Part shown: in pieces, positions 9,155 through 16,904 of the stretch
Numbering within the stretch: the stretch's first letter is position 1
Layout of the letters: each line of letters begins with the position of its first letter
From: JANXQG01 sp963709175
GTDB lineage: Bacteria > Planctomycetota > Planctomycetia > Pirellulales > Thermoguttaceae
DNA: 64,000 bases
Direction of reading: 5' to 3'
Assembly: GCA_963709175.1 (NCBI GenBank)
Contig: CAVPVK010000007.1
Location: forward strand, 1,116,001 to 1,180,000
Notes under the pieces: model-generated
The model's input: the letters and a program-made list of their open reading frames with translations, nothing else
Database searches by the model: none
Told to the model about the DNA's origin: nothing
Position numbers and translations under genes: made by a program

Positions 9155-9919
9155 CTACTTGTTCGCCGGTCTATTGCCAGCCGATCCGACAGGCGGGTCC
9201 TTTGGCGTGCGGCCGGCGGCCCAGTACATGGCCCGCACCACCAGGCGCTGGAACTGCGGGTTGGCCCACGAGCCTTGGTCGTTGCCGAAGCCGGTGGTGA
9301 ATACGCGGCCTTTGCCGTGTTGCTGGACCCAGGCCATGCTCTGCCGCTCGTTGCCGCGGTCCATGCGGACCAGGCAGCGCATGCAGGCGTTCTTGTGATA
9401 CAGGTGGGCGTAGGTCTCGTCGGCGATCTCGAAGTCGCTCAGGCCAGCCGTGATGGCGTGGTCCTGGTCGTAAATGTGGACGGTGTACTTGCCGCTGCCA
9501 TGCCCGATGAACCGGCCGCCCAGCAGTTCCCAATAGACGTCCGACGCCTTGTTGGCGTCCGTGGCGTGGACGGCCACGATGCCGCCTCCCTGATGAACGA
9601 AGTTCCAGAGTCCCTGTTCCTGCTTGGCATCGCTGATCGTGCCGCCGGAGCCGTAGAACAGGACCAGGTCGTACTTACCGATGTTCTCGGCTTTCAGATC
9701 GTCACCGCTTTTGGCGGTCGTGAGCGTGAAGTCGCCGGTGCCTTCCAGCACCTTGCCCAGCAGGGCAATGAACGCCTTTCCGTCGTGGCCTCCGTTGAAC
9801 ACGTACAAGACCTTGATCTTGCCTACCGGTGCCGTTTCGGCCGCCAGTCCTGCGGCCAAGCAACCAAACACGGCACACACGGCCCAGAGAATACCCAAAG
9901 CAATCTTGCGGCAGCACAT
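9155..9919 (-). CDS. Secreted ThuA-domain protein
   Basis: 254 residues from ATG 9919, which follows GGAGG at a spacing of eight bases. A second ATG seven codons upstream (9940) is less likely. A Sec signal (CRKIALGILWAVCAVFG...) is followed by the glutamine-amidotransferase-like ThuA fold: KIKVLYVFNGGHDGKAF, LVLFYGSGG, FVHQGGGIVAVHA, FIGHGSGKYTVHIYD, DETYAHLYH and GRVFTTGFGND. ThuA proteins take part in trehalose and other sugar metabolism in several bacteria, and planctomycetes carry many secreted paralogues of unknown substrate. IS copy 1 sits about 155 bp upstream and separates the gene from a palindromic site at 11883. Confidence 0.85.
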   Translation of the reverse strand: MCCRKIALGILWAVCAVFGCLAAGLAAETAPVGKIKVLYVFNGGHDGKAFIALLGKVLEGTGDFTLTTAKSGDDLKAENIGKYDLVLFYGSGGTISDAKQEQGLWNFVHQGGGIVAVHATDANKASDVYWELLGGRFIGHGSGKYTVHIYDQDHAITAGLSDFEIADETYAHLYHKNACMRCLVRMDRGNERQSMAWVQQHGKGRVFTTGFGNDQGSWANPQFQRLVVRAMYWAAGRTPKDPPVGSAGNRPANK

Positions 9920-10073
9920 CGTTCGGTCCTCCAAGTGCAAAGTTCCCTGCAGCCCTTCAAAGTCCAGGCCACGCCGGACTCAACCTGACAGGCCTGCCAC
10001 GACTCTAAATTGGCTGTCCAGGGAAGTCAAGCCGCTCGCATTTGCGATTGAGACGTTCTGGAAGATCCTGCCG

Positions 10074-10082
10074 CTTGACAAT
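10074..10082. repeat. Target-site duplication, left side of IS copy 1
   Basis: CTTGACAAT directly abuts the left end of the IS and recurs directly after its right end at 11839-11847. The 9-bp duplication proves transposition of this copy into this site. Confidence 0.9.
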
Positions 10083-11838
10083 CAGCAACTCCCGATAAAT
10101 CGAGCGGCTAACAGCGTTAGGGCATCAAGTTTTGAGTGTGCGTATGTTAGACGAAAAGATGGGCGAGATACGGGCGATAGAGGGCGCCGTTGTTAGACGT
10201 GTGCGGAGCGGCGAAGGCCCTGGATTATCACAGAAACTCGTTGTCGCGCAGCGTGAGCGTGCCGACGTCGGGCTTCTCTGAGCTGGAGCAGCCGTATGCG
10301 AGCGGTGGAGGGAGCGCGGAAATACAGAGAGGCCAGGTTAACACGTATTCCGTGTCGGTGCGGGGAGTTGCTTGGCGAGGTCATAGAGGATGACCTCGTA
10401 AAGGTGACGCATCGAGTGGAAAACGAAGTGTCGGAAGTGAGAGGCGCAGATTATCCCACAGTGCCCGCTTGCTCGTCAACTTCTTCCGCACGGCCTTAAA
10501 TAGCGGGCAGCAGAGTTGTTGGACCTCATCGACCAGGAACGCCAACATCATCAACATGGCAAAGACTACCGACAGGTTCTTCTTGCCATGGCCATAATTG
10601 TGTTCGAAGTGGTAACCCTGATTCTTGAGCGTGTTGAACGTCTCGTTCTCGATTTTCCAGCGACAGCGGCCGCCTCTTACCAGGCAACGGGCATTCTGGC
10701 GAGAGATCTTCAGGTCCGTAACCCAGGTCCAGGTCCGTTCCTCGCCGTCAGGGCTGATCTCGTAGCAATGGAGCCAATTCACGCGCAAATCTTGGTTGGA
10801 TTCGTTTAGCGGCACGTCGTTGATGAAGGAAATCTCGTGGTAGACATCCCCTTCAGTCCAGGAAATCGTCGTCACCCGGTCGACCTCCCAGGCGGCGAGC
10901 ACCTGGTCCCAGAGAAAATCATGATCCCCCGGTTTGGCTCCCAGGATGAAGTGCATGTTCAGGCTCTGCAACTCGCGGATATGCGGGGCGTTGCTCGCCA
11001 ACCCGTCCTCGACAACGATCAGCTTCAGATGGGGATGCTCTCCGCGGATTTTCTGCAGCAAGCGTTTGGCCGCGTTTCGCTCGCAATCGTTTTTGCGGGT
11101 GCCGTCTTGTTTCACAATGGGTTCGGGAGCGAAAGGAATCACCTCTCGGTGATCCGGGTGGATCATCACGGCTGCCAGCATCTGGTGCTGATAGGTAGTC
11201 TCTTGCGTCTGGCGATGCACTTTTTCCAGGCAGGAGTCGCAGTGGATGGCCGAAGAAGAGAAATACCCGGTGCCGTCCAAGGAGAGCAGGTAGCAGCCTT
11301 GATGGAAGACAAACGGCTCCAGGGCTTTTCCACGCTGGAGTTGGCGAAAGACAGCGTCGAACAAGGGTCGTATCGCCTGCGGCTCCACGGGGTCGAGGAT
11401 CTCCCGCATGTGAGTGTCCGACGGAACACGCGCGATGCCGAACAGGTTCCCCATGTTCTCATCGTTGCGGCGCTCGTCAAATGCCAGCAGGGAAGGGTCT
11501 TTCAGCACAAACATGCTGAAAGCCGACATGAGCGCGTTCGTCAAGGAAATCGGGCACTCCCGCCCACGATGGTCCGCGATCTTATCACATTCCAGCCGCA
11601 AGAGTGCGTACAAGGCATCGGCCGAGAGATGCTTGCGCTTCGGCGGAGTGCGTTGTTTTGGTGGACGAGGCAGGATCACGACGACTCTTCTCACCCAGTA
11701 CCGAATTACCATCCTGGCTGGCAAACCGCCATCCTACCCTCATTACGCTGGATGATATACCGCTGTTCACTGCTTTACGAAGCCTCCTGCTGTTCTTGCC
11801 CCTTTTTAGGCCACATTCAGCTTCAGCGGGAACTGCTG
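10083..11838 (-). mobile_element. Insertion sequence, copy 1 (1756 bp)
   Basis: The ends are imperfect inverted repeats: left CAGCAACTCCCGATAAATC, right (reverse complement) CAGCAGTTCCCGCTGAAGC, 14 of 19 matching. It is flanked by the 9-bp duplication CTTGACAAT. It carries one minus-strand DDE transposase. The element matches copy 2 at 32211-33965 over its full length apart from one inserted G near 10442 that breaks the transposase C-terminus. Both copies lie in the same orientation 22 kb apart. The insertion point is upstream of the ThuA gene. Confidence 0.93.
10381..11724 (-). CDS. DDE transposase of IS copy 1, C-terminus frameshifted
   Basis: 447 residues, IS4-like superfamily. A DDE triad is visible: Asp150 in SLDGTGYF, Asp240 in VVEDGLASN and Glu359 in CRWKIENETFN, followed by GYHFEHNYGHG. 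It equals the copy 2 enzyme up to WDNLR. One extra G (GAGGCG here, GAGCG in copy 2) then shifts the frame and replaces the last 32 residues with 18 unrelated ones. The catalytic core is intact, so activity may be kept or impaired. Family membership beyond IS4-like (possibly an ISNCY group) was not settled. Confidence 0.85.
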   Translation of the reverse strand: MPARMVIRYWVRRVVVILPRPPKQRTPPKRKHLSADALYALLRLECDKIADHRGRECPISLTNALMSAFSMFVLKDPSLLAFDERRNDENMGNLFGIARVPSDTHMREILDPVEPQAIRPLFDAVFRQLQRGKALEPFVFHQGCYLLSLDGTGYFSSSAIHCDSCLEKVHRQTQETTYQHQMLAAVMIHPDHREVIPFAPEPIVKQDGTRKNDCERNAAKRLLQKIRGEHPHLKLIVVEDGLASNAPHIRELQSLNMHFILGAKPGDHDFLWDQVLAAWEVDRVTTISWTEGDVYHEISFINDVPLNESNQDLRVNWLHCYEISPDGEERTWTWVTDLKISRQNARCLVRGGRCRWKIENETFNTLKNQGYHFEHNYGHGKKNLSVVFAMLMMLAFLVDEVQQLCCPLFKAVRKKLTSKRALWDNLRLSLPTLRFPLDASPLRGHPL

Positions 11839-11847
11839 CTTGACAAT
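11839..11847. repeat. Target-site duplication, right side of IS copy 1
   Basis: CTTGACAAT, identical to 10074-10082 on the other side of the element. Confidence 0.9.
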
Positions 11848-11882
11848 CACTTCCGACTGCCGGCAGTAGTTACCTTCAGTCC

Positions 11883-11896
11883 TATTTCCGGAAATA
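11883..11896. promoter_or_regulatory. 14-bp palindrome TATTTCCGGAAATA (site A), candidate operator
   Basis: A perfect palindrome identical to sites at 25291 and 63394. Ignoring the IS and its duplication it lies about 180-200 bp upstream of the ThuA start. The 20 bases at 11855-11874 also resemble 25261-25280 upstream of site B (GACTGCCG, GTAG, CC in the same spacing). An exact 14-mer is not expected even once by chance in this window. The binding protein is unknown. Confidence 0.5.
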
Positions 11897-12336
11897 CGAT
11901 TGCCTGAGGCCACTCCATCTCCAGAGGCTAAGTAAGTAAGAGCGTCCTTGGCCACATCCACAACAAGTCGCTGACCTTCAAGTTCAACGCCGACTGGAAG
12001 GTCCACGCCGCGCGTTCTGACGACCAGGAAGGCCGTGCCGACGCCACCGTGCAGTTCGATACCGCGCCAAGAAGCGCTATTGGCCGCTGCGAGCGCTTTG
12101 GCGGCCGATCGACACGGATGCCACCGCAAGCGATCCTGGGGCTTGCCAGCGGCCTTGGCGGGCCTGCGTGCCCGGCCTTGGCATTACCACCGTGCCGGCG
12201 GCACATAAGAGCGGCCCACGAAGTGCGCAATTGTTGCGCAGCACGGGCTCGAAATTCAGCTTGCTCAAAACGACGGGCACGAGGTCGATGTTTTTACAAC
12301 GCGGGTCGGATGCTTGGGAGGACCGGTTCCGCTGGA

Positions 12337-12449
12337 CTGCTGCCCGAGCAGGGTAAGCAGCTAGAGACGCCGGTAATCTTCCGTTGCTCACCATGTGCGG
12401 AAACTAGGCCCAATCACCGGCATCAGACCTTCCCTAGGCTGCCGGTAGG
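12337..12449. repeat. Dispersed repeat, copy 1
   Basis: The first 49 bases match 25518-25566 at 46 positions. They start CTGCTGCCCGAGCAGGG, which can fold with the following AGCAG, and end GGTAATCTTCCGTT. A second block (CAGACCTTCCCTAGG... at 12424-12449) matches 25610-25635. The spacing is nearly conserved. Both copies lie a few hundred bases downstream of the same 14-bp palindrome. It is not clearly coding, because the frames differ. Confidence 0.65.
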
Positions 12450-12711
12450 CCGTGCGATCGCCGCAGCACCGGGGCCGCGGCAGCAGGTGTCAAGAAAAAC
12501 CGGGTCACCTGGCGGCCACTTCCCCATCACAGAGGCGATCTAGGCTGCCAAGCGATGGGGATAGTACCCCACTTCCTTGTCTGCGGCGGTGTGATTCTAT
12601 GAAAGAGGCGCAAGGTAGGGTTTTCCTGGATTAGAAGGACGAGCCAAGGGGGCTCGTCGAAGGTTTCCACGAGTCGCGGCGGCGACGCCGCATAACCAGG
12701 AGAATCGAGAC

Positions 12712-13170
12712 ATGTGGTACCTCGGAATCGATCTGCATCGCGCACAAATGACCGTGTCCCTACGCAACGAGAACGGCGACGTGATCCTTCGTCGTCAAGT
12801 CAGCACCCGCTGGGCGAAACTCGAGGAGTTTCGCGGCCAGTTGCAGCAGGCGGGAGCCGCTGGCGAGAAGTTCATCGCCATCGTGGAGGTCTGCGGATTT
12901 CACGACTGGCTGGTGAAATGGCTGCAGCAGGATGATGGCTGCCACATGGTGCTGGTGGTCCAGCCGCTGGGGCGATCGGCCGCCAAGACCGACCGGCGCG
13001 ACGCGAACGCCTTGAGCGAACTGCTGTGGGTCAATCGCGAGCGTCTGCTGCGCGGAGATCGAGTCCAAGGGGTACGGACCGTGCTTGTGCCGGGCGCGGA
13101 GGAACAAGCGGACCGGCATCTGACCCAACTGCGGGAACGGCTCGTGCGGAAACGGACGCAAACGATCTGA
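12712..13170 (+). pseudogene. IS110-family transposase, N-terminal fragment
   Basis: 152 residues starting MWYLGIDLHRAQMTVSL, the RuvC-like DEDD domain of IS110 transposases: Asp7 in GIDLH, AIVEVCG, and the KTDRRDAN block. Family members are about 340-400 residues and end with a helix-hairpin-helix and serine-bearing domain. Here the frame departs after WVNRERLLRGD and stops at 13170, so the C-terminal half is missing. A perfect 32-bp palindrome follows three bases later, suggesting a deletion or recombination junction. Not expected to be functional alone. Confidence 0.8.
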
Positions 13171-13172
13171 AT

Positions 13173-13204
13173 CAGATCTGATGTGGAGCTCCACATCAGA
13201 TCTG
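13173..13204. repeat. Perfect 32-bp palindrome
   Basis: The arm CAGATCTGATGTGGAG is followed directly by its exact reverse complement, with no loop. It lies right after the IS110 fragment and is followed by two direct copies of TTATGTGAAGCT. A terminator is unlikely because there is no T-run. It may be a recombination site. Confidence 0.85.
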
Positions 13205-13233
13205 TTATGTGAAGCTCCGAATTATGTGAAGCT
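13205..13233. repeat. Two direct copies of TTATGTGAAGCT
   Basis: The copies are at 13205-13216 and 13222-13233, spaced by five bases, next to a tyrosine recombinase remnant. The spacing and length would suit a recombinase core site with two binding arms. Confidence 0.6.
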
Positions 13234-13329
13234 GGGCCGGTTTCTAGCCGTCGTGGCATCGTGATTCGCTGCACATAATCTCGGGGGCTTGGTCAGGCTG
13301 TCGAGCCACTCCAGGATGCCGGGTTTCCG

Positions 13330-13554
13330 CTACGGGGCAGCACGGTTCACCGCAGGCGATGGTGCCTTTTCCAGCATGCGTCGCTTCATCTCCATGTCGA
13401 TCTCCACGTACGCGTGCGTGGTGTTGATGTCCGCGTGGCCCAACCAGTAGCTCACCATGTTGACCTCGTTAACTGCGGCGAGGCAGCCCAGAACCAGCGC
13501 CGGCACGGGAGAGCCGCCTATGACGAATAAATGCGTCGAAACCGCTTCGATCAT
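13330..13554 (-). pseudogene. Tyrosine recombinase, C-terminal remnant
   Basis: The stretch VNMVSYWLGHADINTTHAYVEIDMEMKRRMLEK is the end of a XerC/phage-type integrase: the conserved LGH followed by the catalytic Tyr in THAYVEID. Everything upstream, including the catalytic Arg and the other His, is missing. The frame starts within the DoxX fragment, so the two have been joined by deletion. It could not recombine by itself. Confidence 0.75.
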
Positions 13555-13811
13555 GGTGCAGACAGAGGCGCTGCGCCCACCGGCGCCAGGCGAGGAATCA
13601 GGAGCAAGATTGCGGACGCGACTTCAATGCCGCCCGTGACATAGCGGAACCACTGGCCGATGCCGATCTTGTCGAACGTCTCGACCATCATCGGCTGGCC
13701 GGACAGCTTGGCGAAGCCCGCCATGAGAAATGCCGCCGCCGTGAGGACTTGCGGCACCCATAGCGCAATGTTCTTCGCCTTGGACTGGTTACCGTTGGAT
13801 TGGTTGTTCAC
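13551..13811 (-). pseudogene. DoxX-like membrane protein, truncated
   Basis: From the GTG at 13811 (VNNQSNGNQSKAKNIALWVPQ) it encodes about 86 residues. Visible are helix one (VLTAAAFLMAGFAKLSG), the loop PMMVETFDKIGIGQWFRYVTG and helix two (IEVASAILLLIPRLAPVGA). DoxX-like proteins have four helices and about 130 residues, so the second half is lost at the junction with the recombinase remnant. These proteins are small inner-membrane proteins linked to redox stress or quinone metabolism. ATG 13847 is an alternative start. Confidence 0.75.
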
Positions 13812-13872
13812 GCGTTTACCTGCAGTGATACAAGGTTTCCATCGCAATTGTCTGCCCGCTGCGGTTCCGTTT

Positions 13873-14998
13873 TCAATAGTCCGCCCACACGCCGATGCCG
13901 AGCAACTGTTCGCTCTTGGTGAAGAACTCGGTTTCGTCGCTCATGCCATTGAAGTAATACAGGCCGGTGCGGAACACATGGCCGGTCTGGCCCCGCCACA
14001 GCCACCCCGCTTCGGCGACGACATTCCCGCCGAAATTGTTTTCCTCCCGAAGATGCCCGTTGACGGCCACGAACGGCACGCCTTGCCAGCCGGTGGGGCC
14101 AGCCGGACTGTACTCGACGCCGAACTGGAACTCCCACGGTTCAGCGCCACCCCCGATTGCAAAGGCCCAGCCGGCTTCGGCGTACAATCGCCAGTCGGGG
14201 GTTGGCCGATAGGCACCGCCGACTACGAAGCCGGTGCGGGAATAATGGATCCGGTCCACGTCGGGGTTTTCGTAGAGGAATTGGTCGCCGAAATGGGAAC
14301 TGAGATGATAACCGCCGAATTTCCATTCCCAGGGGCCTTGCCGCATCGTCAGCAGCACGCCGAAGCGGAAATCGTTCGCAACCATGTCGCGGTTTTCGTC
14401 CAGCGTGAGTCGTGGAAAAACGGCCCCTTCGATATCCAATTGCCCGCCCTGGGGGTTGAATGCACGGGGGCTGCCGTAGCGGATCAAGCCCAAATGTCCC
14501 CCCAGTGCGATGTCCCAAAGCGAGCTGTGATTCTTGTCATTCACGAATTCGGTGCCCAATCGCGATTCGCGGTTGCCGGCCAGGTAGGCGTTGTAGAGCA
14601 GTCCCTCGGGCATTAGTTGGCATGTCCACGGTTCTTCGTAAGTTCCGGCACTGGGGTCGGCCGCGGGCACTACCGACTGGGGTATGGGAGGAGGGGGACT
14701 GAGGTAATACGGGCCCGACGTTCGCGCCCGACGGCGCCGCACCCTGCCCCTCTCGAATTGCATTGCCTGCGATATTGGGCGGACTATCGCCGAAGGGATT
14801 ATCCCAAGGCCCCGAAGGTTCTTGCAGTGGCGATAATCGCCCGGGCTCTTGGGCTAATACCGGTCGGACAAGGAGCACGCTCGAAAGCACTATCACAAGA
14901 GGCGGTAGCCGTGCGGCCTTGCCTTGCAGCAAGCGCCTCGGCGGGATCCTGCTTTCGGCTCGGTGTCCGAGGGAGACTCGCGCGTGCTGACCGTTCAT
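13873..14998 (-). CDS. DUF1207-type secreted beta-barrel-like protein, frameshifted
   Basis: The N-terminus starts at ATG 14998 (MNGQHARVSLGHRAESR...) with a signal segment LPPLVIVLSSVLLVRPVLAQ and reads to about 14720. The remainder lies in another frame (from YYLSPPPPIPQSVVP on) to the stop at 13873. A one-base shift near 14720 joins them to about 370 residues. The body has the DUF1207 pattern: TCQLMPEGLLYNAYLAGNRESRLG, GVLLTMRQGPWEWKFGGYHLSSHFGD, IHYSRTGFVVGGAYRP and GHVFRTGLYYFNG. The alternating aromatic strands suggest an outer-membrane barrel. Function unknown. Confidence 0.75.
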
Positions 14999-15103
14999 TA
15001 TCGCAGATCTCCTTCTCGGCAAAATCAGAAGCACATCCAGCGTAAACAAACGCGTTCGAGGTGTTTGCGGCCAAGAACCTATTGCAGCCGCTGAAAAGGA
15101 AGG

Positions 15104-15658
15104 TCAATCGGGACGCGCGTCCCTTTCCCCGGTTCTCTGTCGATGGTCGCTTCGCGCATCGTCCTGTGGAAGCGGAATCTCGACGACAATGCACGTCCCG
15201 TCCCCGGGCCGATTGTCGATGTCTACGGTCCCGCCCAGCCATTGAGCCGCTTGCTGAATTCCCTTCAATCCTCTTTTGTGCGGTTGAATCGTCTCACGGT
15301 CAAAGCCGACGCCCCAATCTTGAACCTGAATCGCGACCCGCTCCTCGTCTTGTGCAATTCCCACCAGCACATGCTTGCTCTTGCTATGGTGACAGGCGTT
15401 TAGCAGCAGCTCCCGGACGATGGAAAATACGACTGCCCGTACCTCCGGGGGAAGTTCGTCGACAGGAACGTCGTCATAAAACTCGATTTCCGGACCACCG
15501 ACCGCCCGGCTATCCGCAATCAGCCGGTCAAGGGCGGCCGAGATACTGATCGTGCCTGGCTGCGCGGGCGCACTTCCTTCCTGACAAACGCGATGACGGT
15601 TGTTTCTTTCCATCGAGTTCTTTTTCTGCTCGCCCGCATCTGAAATCCGATGCAACAC
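15104..15658 (-). CDS. Histidine-kinase-like ATPase (HATPase) domain protein
   Basis: About 184 residues, or 169 from ATG 15613. It consists almost only of a GHKL ATPase domain of the NarX/NreB type: N box ELLLNACHHSKSKH, G1 box DWGVGFD, G2 box GLKGIQQAAQWLGG and the closing strand GTCIVVEIPL. No phospho-accepting histidine domain, sensor or membrane segment is present. It could be the catalytic end of a split sensor kinase or an anti-sigma-type kinase. Neighbouring PP2C and STAS genes favour a partner-switching role, but this is inference. Confidence 0.75.
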   Translation of the reverse strand: MLHRISDAGEQKKNSMERNNRHRVCQEGSAPAQPGTISISAALDRLIADSRAVGGPEIEFYDDVPVDELPPEVRAVVFSIVRELLLNACHHSKSKHVLVGIAQDEERVAIQVQDWGVGFDRETIQPHKRGLKGIQQAAQWLGGTVDIDNRPGDGTCIVVEIPLPQDDARSDHRQRTGERDARPD

Positions 15659-15721
15659 TGGGGTTCCCTCCTGACAAAAAAGATCACTGAATGTTCAAGG
15701 GCCGCGCACGTCGCGGTCGTA

Positions 15722-15955
15722 TCAACACCGCCTCATCTCTCCCGACCCCGTTTGCAGTCTTATTGCTTTACGGAAACGCAGCTTCGCGAAGTTCCCGAGC
15801 CCCTTGGCTAACCGGATTTCGCTGCGGTCAACCGGAACGCTCTGCGGCGCCTCAACGGCCAGAAATGCCCGCTTGCCGGATAGCCTTACAACACGGACGA
15901 TTACGTCTTTTCCGATGACGATCGACTGACCGGCTTTCCGCGAAAGGACTAACAT
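15722..15955 (-). CDS. csrA: Carbon storage regulator CsrA
   Basis: 77 residues starting MLVLSRKAGQSIVIGKDVIV, the hallmark of CsrA, with the RNA-binding C-terminal strand region (AFLAVEAPQSVPVDRSEI). CsrA dimers bind GGA motifs in mRNA leaders and block or stabilise translation. It lies nine bases downstream of the TetR stop and is probably co-transcribed with it. A second CsrA gene lies at 36709. Confidence 0.92.
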   Translation of the reverse strand: MLVLSRKAGQSIVIGKDVIVRVVRLSGKRAFLAVEAPQSVPVDRSEIRLAKGLGNFAKLRFRKAIRLQTGSGEMRRC

Positions 15956-15964
15956 GGCACATCC

Positions 15965-16618
15965 TCAGGTTGACGGATATGGATTTGACGGCCTCGGGCT
16001 TTCTTTGGCAGACCCCGGACTCTCGTCAGCACGAATGGAAAACCCTTTGAGAGTTGCGTCGATCAGCGTCTCAGCGAAACGGTTGACATCCTCATTCAAC
16101 GCGCCCCCAGCCTGCATGTCGAATAACTCCGACAAACATGCAAGAATCATGCGGGCCGTATGAGTCGGATCATGGGGGCGAAAAGAACCCTCCTCGATAC
16201 CTCGCTGGAAAATTGTCGTAAGAATCTGCAAGAGGCGCGGACGGGTTTCCCTTCTTATCTTGGAGTCGTAATCCATCCCCGCCATGAGTTTGATGAGTCC
16301 CTTGCGCTTGACGGCATATTCCAAAGCCGTGCGGAGAATCCTCTCCAGTTTTTGCGTCGCGGACACGTCCGCACGAGCCGCGTCCTCAATTGCTTGCAAA
16401 CACGGTTCGACCAATCGGCAGTGGCAGAAATGCAGCAGGTCGTCTTTGTCCTCAAAGTAGTTGTACAGGCTCGCTGTCGCAAACCCGACTTTCGTCGCCA
16501 CCTGGTTCATCGTTAGCGAGTCACTTCCGTGCTGCTCAAGCAGCGAACTCGCGGCCTCGAAGATCGTGTTCTTCATCATGGTCGTGACGCACGCTTTTCT
16601 CGCCTTGCTCAATCGCAT
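15965..16618 (-). CDS. TetR/AcrR family transcriptional regulator
   Basis: 217 residues from ATG 16618 (MRLSKARKACVTTMM). The N-terminal HTH is standard: TIFEAASSLLEQHGSDSLTMNQVATKVGFATASLYNYFEDKDDLL. The remainder is the helical ligand and dimer domain. A 15-bp inverted repeat lies 34 bp upstream of the start (16653-16667), a likely autoregulatory operator. An EmrAB-type efflux pair lies further upstream on the same strand, so it probably controls drug efflux and its neighbours. A start at 16630 (MEVYMRL) is possible. Confidence 0.88.
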   Translation of the reverse strand: MRLSKARKACVTTMMKNTIFEAASSLLEQHGSDSLTMNQVATKVGFATASLYNYFEDKDDLLHFCHCRLVEPCLQAIEDAARADVSATQKLERILRTALEYAVKRKGLIKLMAGMDYDSKIRRETRPRLLQILTTIFQRGIEEGSFRPHDPTHTARMILACLSELFDMQAGGALNEDVNRFAETLIDATLKGFSIRADESPGSAKESPRPSNPYPST

Positions 16619-16652
16619 ATAGACCTCCATAGGTGAATTATGTTCTATTCTA

Positions 16653-16667
16653 CTGAATACAATTCAG
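16653..16667. promoter_or_regulatory. Candidate TetR operator
   Basis: CTGAAT-ACA-ATTCAG, a perfect dyad 34 bp upstream of the TetR start, with AT-rich sequence around it. Its position and length match autoregulatory sites of TetR repressors. Confidence 0.5.
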
Positions 16668-16904
16668 CAGTCAAGAGCAGAAATCAGTATCGTCTAAATA
16701 CTTTCGGACTTTCTGGCCGGAATGAGACTAAGGCGAGCGGACCGCACCTCAGACTACGCCTCTTGTGAGGGTTGCCATGGCCAACTTATTCAAGAATTCC
16801 GCGGGAAATCGCCGTTTCAATAGACTATATGGGGGGTGGTTCCAGACCCTGCTGGCTTCTTCTGGTTGCTTGGCCTTTCGCTCGCGTTGGGCGTCGCCCC
16901 ACTA

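Larger units (their letters stand above)
11848..12711. other. Gene-free stretch with operator-like palindrome and a dispersed repeat
   Basis: No reliable gene. The stretch contains the palindrome at 11883 and a block at 12337-12449 that recurs at 25518-25635. A plus-strand reading around 11955-12080 (KSLTFKFNADWKVHAARSDDQ...DATVQFDTA) may be a coding remnant but has no start and was not identified. Confidence 0.5.

Noticed and set aside
10837..11907. Plus-strand frame of 356 codons across IS copy 1 (and its equal in copy 2)
   Set aside because: Antisense to the transposase with DDE motifs; no domain of its own.
13173..13204. Rho-independent terminator
   Set aside because: The perfect palindrome has no loop and no following T-run, so a recombination or binding site is more likely.
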